A stretch of DNA of 6,549 bases, taken from the NCBI GenBank assembly GCA_023443515.1, contig JAEZUC010000125.1, positions 1-6,549 on the forward strand. Reading direction: 5' to 3'. This document shows positions 1-6,027 of this stretch, in pieces. The DNA is from Bacillota bacterium. GTDB taxonomy: Bacteria; Bacillota; Clostridia; Acetivibrionales; DSM-1351. The position numbers and the translations under genes were made by a program. The stretch's first letter is position 1. Every line of letters begins with the position of its first letter. The notes under the pieces are model-generated. The model did no database searches and was not told the DNA's origin. It worked only from the letters and a program-made list of their open reading frames with translations.

Positions 1-705
1 ATTAACAACAGATGGAGTAAGCTTTGTACTTGATTTGTCTATCACTCCGACTTTGTTATTTTTCATATATTTAGGGCTTCCAACAAGCATTACGACAGAT
101 TTGTCAAGTCTATTTATTCTATTTGCATACGATTCACCTTCTGATGTAAGTTTAAAGTTCTCTATATACTCAATATCACCATATTTTATACTATCACTAA
201 TTTTTTTTAGTGGATCATAGTTTTCTATGGGATTCCCCGCCAAATACAATTGGGATAATTTATTCCAAGAAGTAATTGTGCTTATATCTCTGATTTTATT
301 TAAACCCAAATTAAGCTTGGTTAAATTTTTTAAATTTACCAGACTGCTGATATCGCTAATGGAATTATTATTAATGGAGAGCTCATTAAGATTATCCAAG
401 AATTTTAGCGGACTAATATTTATTATTTTATTATTATCCAGAATCAATGCTTTCAAATTAGTAAGTTGCTCTATGCCCTCTAAACTTGATATATTACATG
501 AAGACGCATTCATGTAATTAATCTTTTTAATATCATTTATTGTTAGTACACCTTTGGTTTTACCACATTGCTTTCTTACGGCTTTTTCCAAATTTAAATC
601 GTTAAATACTTTACTCTGACTTGTACTCGCTGCATTGATAGAAATACAGCTTAATATTACAGAAATCATCAACAATGAAGATAAGATTTTGAATTGAATT
701 CTCAT
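1..705 (-). CDS. Secreted leucine-rich-repeat protein with copper-amine-oxidase-like domain (3' end outside window)
   Basis: This reading frame is open for 235 codons from an ATG at 703-705 to the left edge of the window, so the C-terminus is missing. An AAAGGAG ribosome binding site lies at 710-716. Residues 1-26 form a signal peptide: a short basic start, then a hydrophobic core, then an INA-A type cleavage site. Residues 33-72 (starting VFNDLNLEKAVRK) resemble the N-terminal cap of internalin-like LRR proteins. Four LRR units of about 22 residues follow at about 73-163, with LxxLxLxxNxIxDIS patterns such as LTKLNLGLNKIRDIS. From about residue 203 the sequence VVMLVGSPKYMKNN, then DKSSTKLTPSVVN, matches the start of the copper amine oxidase N-terminal-like domain (usually GSPxxxVNGxxxxID...P...GRT), which is cut by the window edge. 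LRR domains generally bind proteins or ligands, and the second domain is common in clostridial wall-associated proteins; no copper chemistry should be assumed. The exact ligand is unknown. Confidence 0.85.
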   Translation of the reverse strand, partial: MRIQFKILSSLLMISVILSCISINAASTSQSKVFNDLNLEKAVRKQCGKTKGVLTINDIKKINYMNASSCNISSLEGIEQLTNLKALILDNNKIINISPLKFLDNLNELSINNNSISDISSLVNLKNLTKLNLGLNKIRDISTITSWNKLSQLYLAGNPIENYDPLKKISDSIKYGDIEYIENFKLTSEGESYANRINRLDKSVVMLVGSPKYMKNNKVGVIDKSSTKLTPSVVN

Positions 706-943
706 AAGACTCCTTTCAACTTACATTACTTTTCAATAACTAATATTTATCTCAAACAGTGATTCATACCTTTGTATTTTATTAAATCTTAAAATGCCTC
801 CAAATCAGCCATTGAAGCGATTTTATGCACCGATATTATCCTTAAAAATTTAGATAAGCGCAGTAATTATATGTGTACATGTTAAAATAAAATATTAATA
901 CATTTGTTAATTCTGTATTGAATATGTCTGATAATCATGATTT
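706..943. other. Intergenic region upstream of the LRR gene
   Basis: These 238 bases separate the stop of the phosphoesterase gene from the start of the LRR gene, both on the minus strand. The region is AT-rich and contains no convincing reading frame. A minus-strand TATAAT (complement of 866-871) is a possible -10 box for the LRR gene, but no good -35 hexamer sits 16-18 bases upstream. The leader from there to the ATG would be about 160 bases. I looked for a riboswitch or hairpin terminator and saw neither. The gap suggests that the LRR gene is transcribed separately from the phosphoesterase. Confidence 0.4.
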
Positions 944-1834
944 CTATATATTCCCTTTAATATTGATAATAACTACCTCAGGCGGATTAAATATACGTGG
1001 CAAGCGGGGATTATATGAGACTCCCCTGCTTACTATATGTATCAGAGAATCATGCTTATAAATCCCTCCGGCATATCTTGGAAACCAGCCTTGGTTCGGA
1101 GCAAAGAGTCCATTCAATATAAACGGAATCCTTATCTGTCCTCCATGGGCATGCCCGGATAATACCAAATCAAAGCTGAACTTTTTATATAACTCAATTA
1201 GTTCAGGTCGATGAGCCAAAAGAATTTTAAAGTCAGCTTTATCCTTAAGCTGCGAGAAATTATCATTCATTTCTTTCCGTAGATTAAATCCCGGTTTGTC
1301 ATAAATTGCAGCATCCGGATCATCGATACCACCTACAATAATGTTAGAATTCTTAATTTTTACCTGTGCATATCCATTTTCAAGTATGGTAACACCATAT
1401 TTTCGAATTATAGCTTTTATATTCTCAATATCGTCTGACCAAAATTCATGATTTCCGATTACATAAAATGTAGGCTTGAATCCCTTTAAGCCTTCCAAGA
1501 ATAGCTTTGTTCCTTCAATTGAGACTTCATCATCCGCAATATCTCCTGCAAGTGCAATTATATCAGGGTTTTGTTTTTTGATTAATGAAATAATTTTTGT
1601 TTGATTTTTACCATAAACATGGCTATGTAAATCCGTTATCAAAGCTATACGTATTGTTTCATCTGCACTTACTTTTTCAGAAATAATATTGTATTTCCTT
1701 ACTATAAGCCCGTTATAAAAGGCAAAGAATAAAAGTAGTATGAACAGGGCTGTACAGGCTAATAAACAGAGCTGTCTCCATGTAATGTTTACTATCCTAA
1801 TTTTTCGCTTTTTTACTATTTTGGGTATATTCAT
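944..1834 (-). CDS. Membrane-anchored calcineurin-like metallophosphoesterase (YkuE/YaeI type)
   Basis: This is an intact 296-residue protein. The ATG at 1832-1834 follows an AAGGAGA ribosome binding site at 1838-1844, which fixes the start. A basic N-terminus (KIVKKRKIRIV) precedes one membrane segment at about residues 21-45, leaving the catalytic domain outside the membrane. All the metal-binding motifs of the family are present in order: DLH (Asp68, His70), GDIAD (Asp98), GNHEF (Asn128, His129), LAHRPE (His208) and SGHAHGGQ (His228, His230). The length and the GHAHGGQIRIP motif fit the COG1408 group of dinuclear-metal phosphoesterases. Related enzymes in Gram-negative bacteria (LpxG/YaeI-like) hydrolyse UDP-2,3-diacylglucosamine; a Gram-positive organism lacks lipid A, so the substrate here is unknown and is perhaps a cell-envelope phosphodiester. 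Its nearest minus-strand neighbours are about 200 bases away on each side, so it is probably monocistronic. Confidence 0.93.
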   Translation of the reverse strand: MNIPKIVKKRKIRIVNITWRQLCLLACTALFILLLFFAFYNGLIVRKYNIISEKVSADETIRIALITDLHSHVYGKNQTKIISLIKKQNPDIIALAGDIADDEVSIEGTKLFLEGLKGFKPTFYVIGNHEFWSDDIENIKAIIRKYGVTILENGYAQVKIKNSNIIVGGIDDPDAAIYDKPGFNLRKEMNDNFSQLKDKADFKILLAHRPELIELYKKFSFDLVLSGHAHGGQIRIPFILNGLFAPNQGWFPRYAGGIYKHDSLIHIVSRGVSYNPRLPRIFNPPEVVIINIKGNI

Positions 1835-1932
1835 AGTTCTCCTTAAATTTAGTAAGTTAACATTTTAGCTTTACAGATATTTTTCCATATATTCCACAAT
1901 GTTTATATTTTACCATCCCTAAGTTAACAGTT

Positions 1933-2016
1933 TCAATACAATAGAAATTCTTTAAGACTTTTGTTTGATAACTCAAGAACATCTCTAATTGATGGGATAT
2001 CCAGTGTCGGTGTATA
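1933..2016 (-). other. Short protein-like open frame, possible C-terminal remnant of the neighbouring small gene
   Basis: In the minus-strand frame starting at 2016, 27 sense codons read in a protein-like way (YTPTLDIPSIRDVLELSNKS, then LKEFLLY) and end at a TGA at 1933-1935. The stretch has the alternation of a helix with charged and hydrophobic residues and has no start codon of its own. It lies just after the stop of the small gene at 2040-2255 but in a different frame, so it may be that gene's original C-terminus, displaced by a frameshift. This is inference from appearance only; I recognise no family. Confidence 0.25.
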
Positions 2017-2039
2017 GAGGTTATTTTATTAGGTTCCCT

Positions 2040-2255
2040 TTAAATTTCCCTTAAATCATACCTAACAAAATCTCCATCACAAAGCGTATATTTACGTGCA
2101 CCATTTGCATCCAACATTCTATAAACTTTCATATCATGATTAATCGGCCATTTAATTTTTATTTCCTTCAAAGAATAAAATTTTGTAGGTAATACAAATT
2201 CTTCAGGAAGGTAAAATATTTCTGGCTTATTCTTTTTACTCATAGCAAGGATCAC
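2040..2255 (-). CDS. Hypothetical small protein, probably a fragment of a decayed gene
   Basis: This is a 71-codon frame starting at GTG (2253-2255), with an alternative ATG at 2241-2243. Neither start has a recognisable ribosome binding site. The frame stays open upstream for another 33 codons, up to a TAA at 2355-2357, without any ATG, GTG or TTG; that stretch also reads like protein (for example LQEIQENLNTFNSKHNIEGY). This suggests that the visible gene has lost its 5' end and true start. The protein is hydrophilic and basic at its start (MSKKNKPEIFYLPEEFVLP) and ends CDGDFVRYDLREI. There is no signal peptide, membrane segment or catalytic motif that I recognise. A further protein-like stretch lies downstream in another frame (1933-2016). 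It diverges from the thioesterase gene, whose ribosome binding site begins within 7 bases of the open frame's upper end. No function can be assigned. Confidence 0.4.
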   Translation of the reverse strand: MILAMSKKNKPEIFYLPEEFVLPTKFYSLKEIKIKWPINHDMKVYRMLDANGARKYTLCDGDFVRYDLREI

Positions 2256-2360
2256 ATCATTTATAACGCTATGTTTAGTTTTAATATATCCCTCTATATT
2301 GTGTTTGCTGTTAAATGTATTAAGATTCTCCTGTATTTCCTGAAGTACAGATCTTTATAA

Positions 2361-2368
2361 GAGGTGAT
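2361..2368 (+). promoter_or_regulatory. Ribosome binding site fixing a TTG start for the thioesterase
   Basis: GAGGTGAT at 2361-2368 is complementary to the 16S rRNA 3' end and lies 5 bases before the TTG at 2374-2376. The next in-frame ATG is well inside the conserved hotdog-domain motif, so TTG is the natural start. Confidence 0.7.
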
Positions 2369-2373
2369 TATTA

Positions 2374-2789
2374 TTGCAATATGAAATACATTTTATAGCG
2401 AGGTATGCCGAAACAGACCAGATGGGAATTATACATCATTCAAATTATCCAATTTGGTTTGAAGCTGGGAGAACAGATTTCCTCAAAAAGGCCGGATTGC
2501 CTAATTCAAATATTGAAGCTTGGGTGTACTTCTACCTCATTCTTATATGGAATGCAGCTTTAAAAAACCGGCGAGATACGAGGATGAAATCATTGTACGA
2601 ACAAAAATTAAAATGATGACATGTGCCAAAATAAAACTTGAGTATGTGATTGAAAACAGTAATAATGGAACAATTATTGCCTTGGGAAGCACTATTCATG
2701 CTTGGACTGATAAATCATTTATCCCTCTGAATATTGAAAAGGCGTTGCCTGAGTTATTAATTATGCTAAAGAAAACGTTAGAGTTATAA
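2374..2789 (+). pseudogene. Hotdog-fold acyl-CoA thioesterase (YbgC/FadM, 4-hydroxybenzoyl-CoA thioesterase type), frameshifted
   Basis: Two adjacent frames together make one typical thioesterase of about 138 residues, the usual size for this family. The first 49 codons (TTG at 2374) give the N-terminus with RYAETDQMGIIHHSNYPIWF, in which Asp15 corresponds to the catalytic aspartate of the family. The remainder, from about 2520 to the TAA at 2787-2789, is in the -1 frame (GVLLPHSYMECSFKKPARYE onward, with HAWTDKSFIPLNIEKALPEL near the end). Restoring one base near 2518-2523 (for example CTTTGGG instead of CTTGGG) joins them without loss. As it stands, frame one continues about 31 residues into unrelated sequence and stops at 2616. 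The site is not a recognised slippery heptamer, so this is read as a disabling one-base deletion or a sequencing error. Such enzymes hydrolyse short acyl-CoA or acyl-ACP thioesters in the cytoplasm. The gene converges on the beta-helix gene. Confidence 0.87.
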
Positions 2790-2796
2790 ATACTAC

Positions 2797-2813
2797 CACA
2801 GGCCCTGCCTGTG
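2797..2813. terminator. GC-rich hairpin between two convergent genes
   Basis: CACAGGC, a three-base loop CCT, and GCCTGTG form a perfect 7-bp stem 7 bases after the thioesterase stop and 23 bases beyond the stop of the convergent beta-helix gene. Neither side carries a proper run of T residues, so it may be a weak bidirectional terminator or an RNA 3' end stabiliser; position and symmetry are the main support. Confidence 0.45.
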
Positions 2814-2836
2814 ACACCCCAAAGCTTATAGTTGTT

Positions 2837-4468
2837 TTAATACATATCTAACCAAGTGTTTTGAATTACGGTACTATCTGTAATAATGATTTCACCAAAT
2901 ATGGGAGAATCACCGTTGTTATTTAATGTACTATTCGTAACAGGAATCCTATTACTTCCAAAATTCGCTATTGCTTCACCTTTTAAAGCACTGTTGTCTG
3001 TAAATATACTATTTGTGCCAGTGACTATACCACTGCTATAGTTCACTACGGCCCCACCACTAACACGAGCACTGTTGTCTGTGAACGTACCCGCCATAAC
3101 ACTGGCTTCCCCTTGATTAGCTAAAGCTCCTCCATCACCAGCAGCACTGTTGTTGGTCAACATGCTATTGTTAATTAAAGCTTTACCATCGTTTACTAGA
3201 GCTCCACCGCTATTATCAGCACTGTTGGTAGTAAGAGTACTGTTTATAATATTAACTGTACCTGGGGTATAATTTCCTATTGCTCCGCCATAAACGGCGG
3301 TATTACCAGAGAACGTGCAATTTGTAATAGTAGCTATATTAGAGATATTAGCTACAGCCCCACCAGATCTGGAACAGTGATTACTAGAGAAAGTGCTTCC
3401 CTGAATGGTTATATTTCCACTATTCCCCAAAGCTCCTCCGTAAGTACCACCTTCGTTGTTGTTGAACATAGCATCAGTAATATTCGCTATACCAGTATTA
3501 TGGATAGCACCACATATAGAAGCCGTGTTGTTTACAAACGTATCCCCGGCAATCTTAGCTGTTCCATCATTTAATAAAACTCCACCATCATTTGCTCTAT
3601 TGTCAGAAAACGTATTATTTGCAGTATTGATCGTGCCTACCATATTCCATATAGATCCGCCTTTAGATGCGTTATTATAAGAGAATGTATTATTTTCAAG
3701 TATGGCATTTCCATGATTTTCTATAGCCCCTCCAAAATTGGTGCCCTTATTACTTGAGAACGTACTTCCTCGAATGGTAATACTTCCATGATTCCCTATA
3801 GCCCCTCCAGTATAGTTTGCACTATTGTTAATAAACATGGTATCCGTAATGTAAACATTTCCAGAACTTGAGATAGCCCCACCACTATTGGCACTGTTAT
3901 TAAAAAACACACTGTCTTCAATTTCGACTCTGCATAATGAGGGAGCCTCTATAGCTCCACCATACATACATATGTTATTGAAGAACTTACAACTTGAAAT
4001 TGATAAAAAACCACCATATCCGACGTTTATGGCTGCACCTCCCTCATAACGATTAGCTGTATTGTCATAGAACGTACAGTTTTTCAAACTCACTGTAGCA
4101 CAGCCACTTCTAATTGCTTGCCTTGATTGTGTCAAATAAACATTACTAATATTTACAATTATTTTAGCTGCAATCTCAAAGATAGTGGTTGAACAACTGA
4201 TTACCAATCTGCCCTCAGCAGGACCATTAATAGTTAATGTTTTATCAATAACTATACCTTCACCGTTCAAATAAATTGTAGCAGGCAGAATAGCACTGCT
4301 AAAATCAATAGTGTCTCTTGACTTTGCATCAATTACTGCTTGACGAAGCGAGCCTGGCCCGCTGTCGTTACAATTAGTGACCGTAATTGTTGAACCCTTG
4401 GATAAAACATTAATTGTACTATTCTCCTCTTTTCCATTTTCAATATTATCATATAAATTGTCTGGCAT
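2837..4468 (-). CDS. Right-handed beta-helix repeat protein (GGAI/FxxN coils) with CSLREAI-like N-terminal segment
   Basis: This is an intact 543-residue protein starting at the ATG at 4466-4468. An AGGAG at 4479-4483 lies 10 bases upstream of it. The frame also holds an ATG at 4487-4489, seven codons earlier, but nothing resembling a ribosome binding site precedes that one. Residues 29-60 (TVTNCNDSGPGSLRQAVIDA, then DTIDFSSAI) match the CSLREAI-type segment found at the start of many repetitive beta-helix proteins. From about residue 127 to 518 there are about 15 coils of 22-26 residues with the pattern GGAIxNxG...I..STFxxN.A, recalling the GGAI/FxxN repeats of chlamydial polymorphic membrane proteins and of parallel beta-helix adhesins or carbohydrate-binding proteins. 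Asn ladders and small residues fit stacked turns. There is no signal peptide, membrane segment, LPxTG, S-layer or dockerin motif, and no autotransporter barrel. The function is unknown: a structural, adhesive or spore/surface role is possible, and enzymatic activity is not evident. No clear minus-strand promoter is visible upstream. Confidence 0.85.
   Translation of the reverse strand: MPDNLYDNIENGKEENSTINVLSKGSTITVTNCNDSGPGSLRQAVIDAKSRDTIDFSSAILPATIYLNGEGIVIDKTLTINGPAEGRLVISCSTTIFEIAAKIIVNISNVYLTQSRQAIRSGCATVSLKNCTFYDNTANRYEGGAAINVGYGGFLSISSCKFFNNICMYGGAIEAPSLCRVEIEDSVFFNNSANSGGAISSSGNVYITDTMFINNSANYTGGAIGNHGSITIRGSTFSSNKGTNFGGAIENHGNAILENNTFSYNNASKGGSIWNMVGTINTANNTFSDNRANDGGVLLNDGTAKIAGDTFVNNTASICGAIHNTGIANITDAMFNNNEGGTYGGALGNSGNITIQGSTFSSNHCSRSGGAVANISNIATITNCTFSGNTAVYGGAIGNYTPGTVNIINSTLTTNSADNSGGALVNDGKALINNSMLTNNSAAGDGGALANQGEASVMAGTFTDNSARVSGGAVVNYSSGIVTGTNSIFTDNSALKGEAIANFGSNRIPVTNSTLNNNGDSPIFGEIIITDSTVIQNTWLDMY
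3113..3490 (-). repeat. Second copy of a five-coil super-repeat inside the beta-helix gene
   Basis: This stretch encodes residues 327-452 of the beta-helix protein and aligns coil for coil with residues 204-326. ITDAMFNNN pairs with ITDTMFINN, GNITIQGSTFSSN with GSITIRGSTFSSN, and LVNDGKALI with LLNDGTAKI. The offset is 123-126 residues, so the gene appears to have grown by duplication of a block of five coils and not only by single coils. Confidence 0.6.
3491..3859 (-). repeat. First copy of the five-coil super-repeat inside the beta-helix gene
   Basis: This stretch encodes residues 204-326 of the beta-helix protein and is adjacent to its partner at 3113-3490. The best-conserved pair of coils is at 3722-3784 and 3353-3415. 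At the DNA level the copies have diverged, which indicates an old duplication. Confidence 0.6.
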
Positions 4469-4553
4469 TTTACTTGATCTCCTCAACATAATATATTCAA
4501 CGAATAGTTTGTAGTTGATTTTATTGCTTCCTGATAATATTGTACGTATTCGG

Positions 4554-4580
4554 TTTACATAATGTTACAAGTGGTATAAT
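4554..4580 (+). promoter_or_regulatory. Possible plus-strand promoter with extended -10
   Basis: TTTACA at 4554-4559 and TATAAT at 4575-4580 are separated by 15 bases, slightly short, but the -10 is preceded by TG one base away (TGGTATAAT), which makes an extended -10. A ribosome-binding-like AAAGGA and a TTG codon lie about 25-30 bases downstream. No intact plus-strand gene follows, so this may be an orphan promoter of a truncated gene. Confidence 0.35.
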
Positions 4581-4610
4581 AACTCTTTCTAAGTACCGAA
4601 AAAGGACACA

Positions 4611-4679
4611 TTGAATTTCTTCAACCTGCCCTTTCTTGACCATTTAAATAATTTTCATAATGGAATGCCCAAAATCTAT
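4611..4679 (+). other. Possible 5' fragment of a truncated plus-strand gene
   Basis: A TTG at 4611 follows AAAAAGGACACA and opens a frame beginning NFFNLPFLDHLNNFHNGMP. Promoter, ribosome binding site and start codon are thus in correct order. After about 20-25 codons the frame runs antisense through the C-terminal part of the glycosyltransferase pseudogene, so any real coding content would end near 4680. No family is recognised; an insertion-sequence transposase start is one guess. A minus-strand frame of 40 codons (4521-4643, beginning MVKKGQVEEIQ) overlaps it and cannot be excluded as the real one. Confidence 0.25.
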
Positions 4680-5209
4680 ATTAAATTCATATGCTTCAGA
4701 TATTTATCAACTACACATTCCAGCGAAAACTGCATTATAGAGTGTTCCCTTACAGGCCTCTTTGTAATTACGTCCACCATTTCATCCAAATCGTATGGTG
4801 TATAGAGATTGTCCTTATGGATCAATTCGGGGGAAACACAAGTTTCTTGGTGCAACTGGAACAATATTTAAATATATACCTCAAGCATATGTAGCTTATC
4901 CATGTCAAACCGTTGATTAAAGGCAATTACTTTTTCATTTTTCTCAATATGTTTGAATCGTTCTGCAAAACTTACATCAAATGGGAATCCAGTAACAGTT
5001 GTTTCTTCAGCTGCCACAGGGTAGGATTTCTTTATAACAGAATATGCATAATCTGAATTTAAAAATAGTCCATCATAATAATGGAGCAGAATTTCCTCAA
5101 ATTTAATACTGTGTGAATTCAGATATTTTCTTAACTCAGTATTATAAGTTAAATGGTAGACGACTTCGCTTTCTCGTTCAAGAATAAGGTATAGCATTTC
5201 AAGTATCAT
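4676..5209 (-). pseudogene. Glycosyltransferase-like protein, degraded by internal deletion, stop and frameshift
   Basis: The 5' part starts at ATG 5207-5209 (or the better-spaced ATG at 5195-5197), overlapping the epimerase stop by 11 bases. It reads 113 codons, including HYYDGLFLNSDYAYS, VTGFPFDVSFAERF and VIAFNQRFDMDK, then meets a TAA at 4868-4870. The 3' part encodes what looks like the nucleotide-sugar-binding end of a GT-B-like glycosyltransferase: VPVAPRNLCFP at 4830-4862 in one frame, then ELIHKDNLYTPYDLDEMVD from 4828 in another. The frame change falls in a run of five G (plus strand 4829-4833), where removing one base restores FPELIHKD. Between FNQRFDMDKLHMLEVYI and VPVAPRNLC, roughly 100 residues expected in such enzymes are absent. 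Three independent lesions make this a clear pseudogene. The exact subfamily and sugar donor cannot be named. The translational overlap shows it once formed an operon with the epimerase. Confidence 0.7.
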
Positions 5210-6027
5210 CTCCTGCTTTCATTGCCGATATTATTTTTAGCAGTGCATCTTCCAGCGAATATTTAGGACTGTAGCCACTCTCACTTAACTTTCTAATATC
5301 AGGCTTACGCTGTCTGGTTTCCTCGAATTTTTCACCAAATACCTGTTTGAACGGAACGAATTCTATCTTTGAAGAAGAGTGGGTTAAATCTATTATACTG
5401 TTTGCCAGTTCCAGTATATTTATTTCTTCTGTTCCACCGACATTATATATATCTCCCGCTTTTCCGCCGTTCATTACTATTTCCATGCCATCTATTACAT
5501 CGTCAACATAACCAAAGGTTCTGGTATGCGAACCATCTCCATAAACATATATTGGTTCATTTTTAAGTGCACTGCTTATAAAATTTGGGACAACCATACC
5601 GCAAAATTTAGACTGGTTTGGACCTATAACATTAAATAATCTGCAAATTTTTACCTGTGTGTTATGTTCTCTGTAATAAGCCAGGCACATATGTTCCTCT
5701 GCAAGCTTTGCAACAGAATAAAGCCAACTGGATTTAGTGCTACAGCCGATAAGGCTGTCATCTTCTTCTGAAACATGGCTGGATATTATTTTTCCATATA
5801 TTGCAGAAGATGATGTTACAAGTACATTTTTATTGAATTGTGAAGCATACTTCAATATGTTGTCAGTACCCTGACAGCTAAGCCTTAACCCATCAATCCC
5901 ATTCGTCATTGCTAATCTTACACCAACAACTGCTGCAAGATGAAGTACATAATCACAATTTTCTATAAGCCTTTTAATTAAATATTCATCATTTGCACTG
6001 CCTTTGACAACCTTTGCATCAGTATTA
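5199..6027 (-). pseudogene. NAD-dependent sugar epimerase/dehydratase (extended SDR), N-terminus lost
   Basis: The homologous part begins near NTDAKVVKGSAND and continues to the TGA at 5199-5201. Extended-SDR features are visible: HLAAVVGV (NAD-binding strand), LVTSSSAIYG with the catalytic Ser, the YSVAK catalytic Tyr-xxx-Lys pair, CRLFNVIGPNQ, GDGSHTRTFGYVDDVIDGM, NVGGTEEINILELANSI and the C-terminal RKPDIRKLSESGYSPKYSLE. The first 45-55 residues, which should hold the GxxGxxG dinucleotide-binding turn, are missing. The frame stays open to 6068, but those codons (starting MPRAQDTYVLPVP) are simply the complement of an istB gene fragment, and no ribosome binding site precedes them. Without the glycine-rich loop, NAD binding should fail, so the product is probably inactive. 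Intact relatives interconvert nucleotide sugars (UDP-, GDP- or dTDP-linked) for surface glycans. The downstream glycosyltransferase overlaps it by 11 bases, as in a sugar-transfer operon. Confidence 0.85.

Noticed and set aside
643..656. Lipoprotein signal (ILSC at residues 17-20) in the LRR protein
   Set aside because: The residue before Ser is a poor fit to the lipobox and a conventional cleavage site (INA-A) follows within six residues, so an ordinary signal peptide is preferred, though lipidation is not excluded.
2510..2530. Programmed -1 frameshift in the thioesterase
   Set aside because: The sequence at the shift does not allow re-pairing of the tRNAs after slippage, there is no obvious downstream stem or internal Shine-Dalgarno, and this enzyme family is not known for recoding.
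3377..3680. Plus-strand open frames opposite the beta-helix gene
   Set aside because: They are antisense to a highly repetitive intact gene, have no ribosome binding sites and read as low-complexity shadow sequence.
2900..4080. Regular repetition of words such as GCACTGTTGT and GCTCCTCC at 60-80 base intervals, suggestive of a CRISPR or minisatellite
   Set aside because: The repeats are imperfect, keep a continuous reading frame and encode the beta-helix coils, so they are protein repeats.
5369..5566. Plus-strand 65-codon open frame opposite the epimerase
   Set aside because: It is a shadow of the conserved epimerase frame, with no ribosome binding site or recognisable content.
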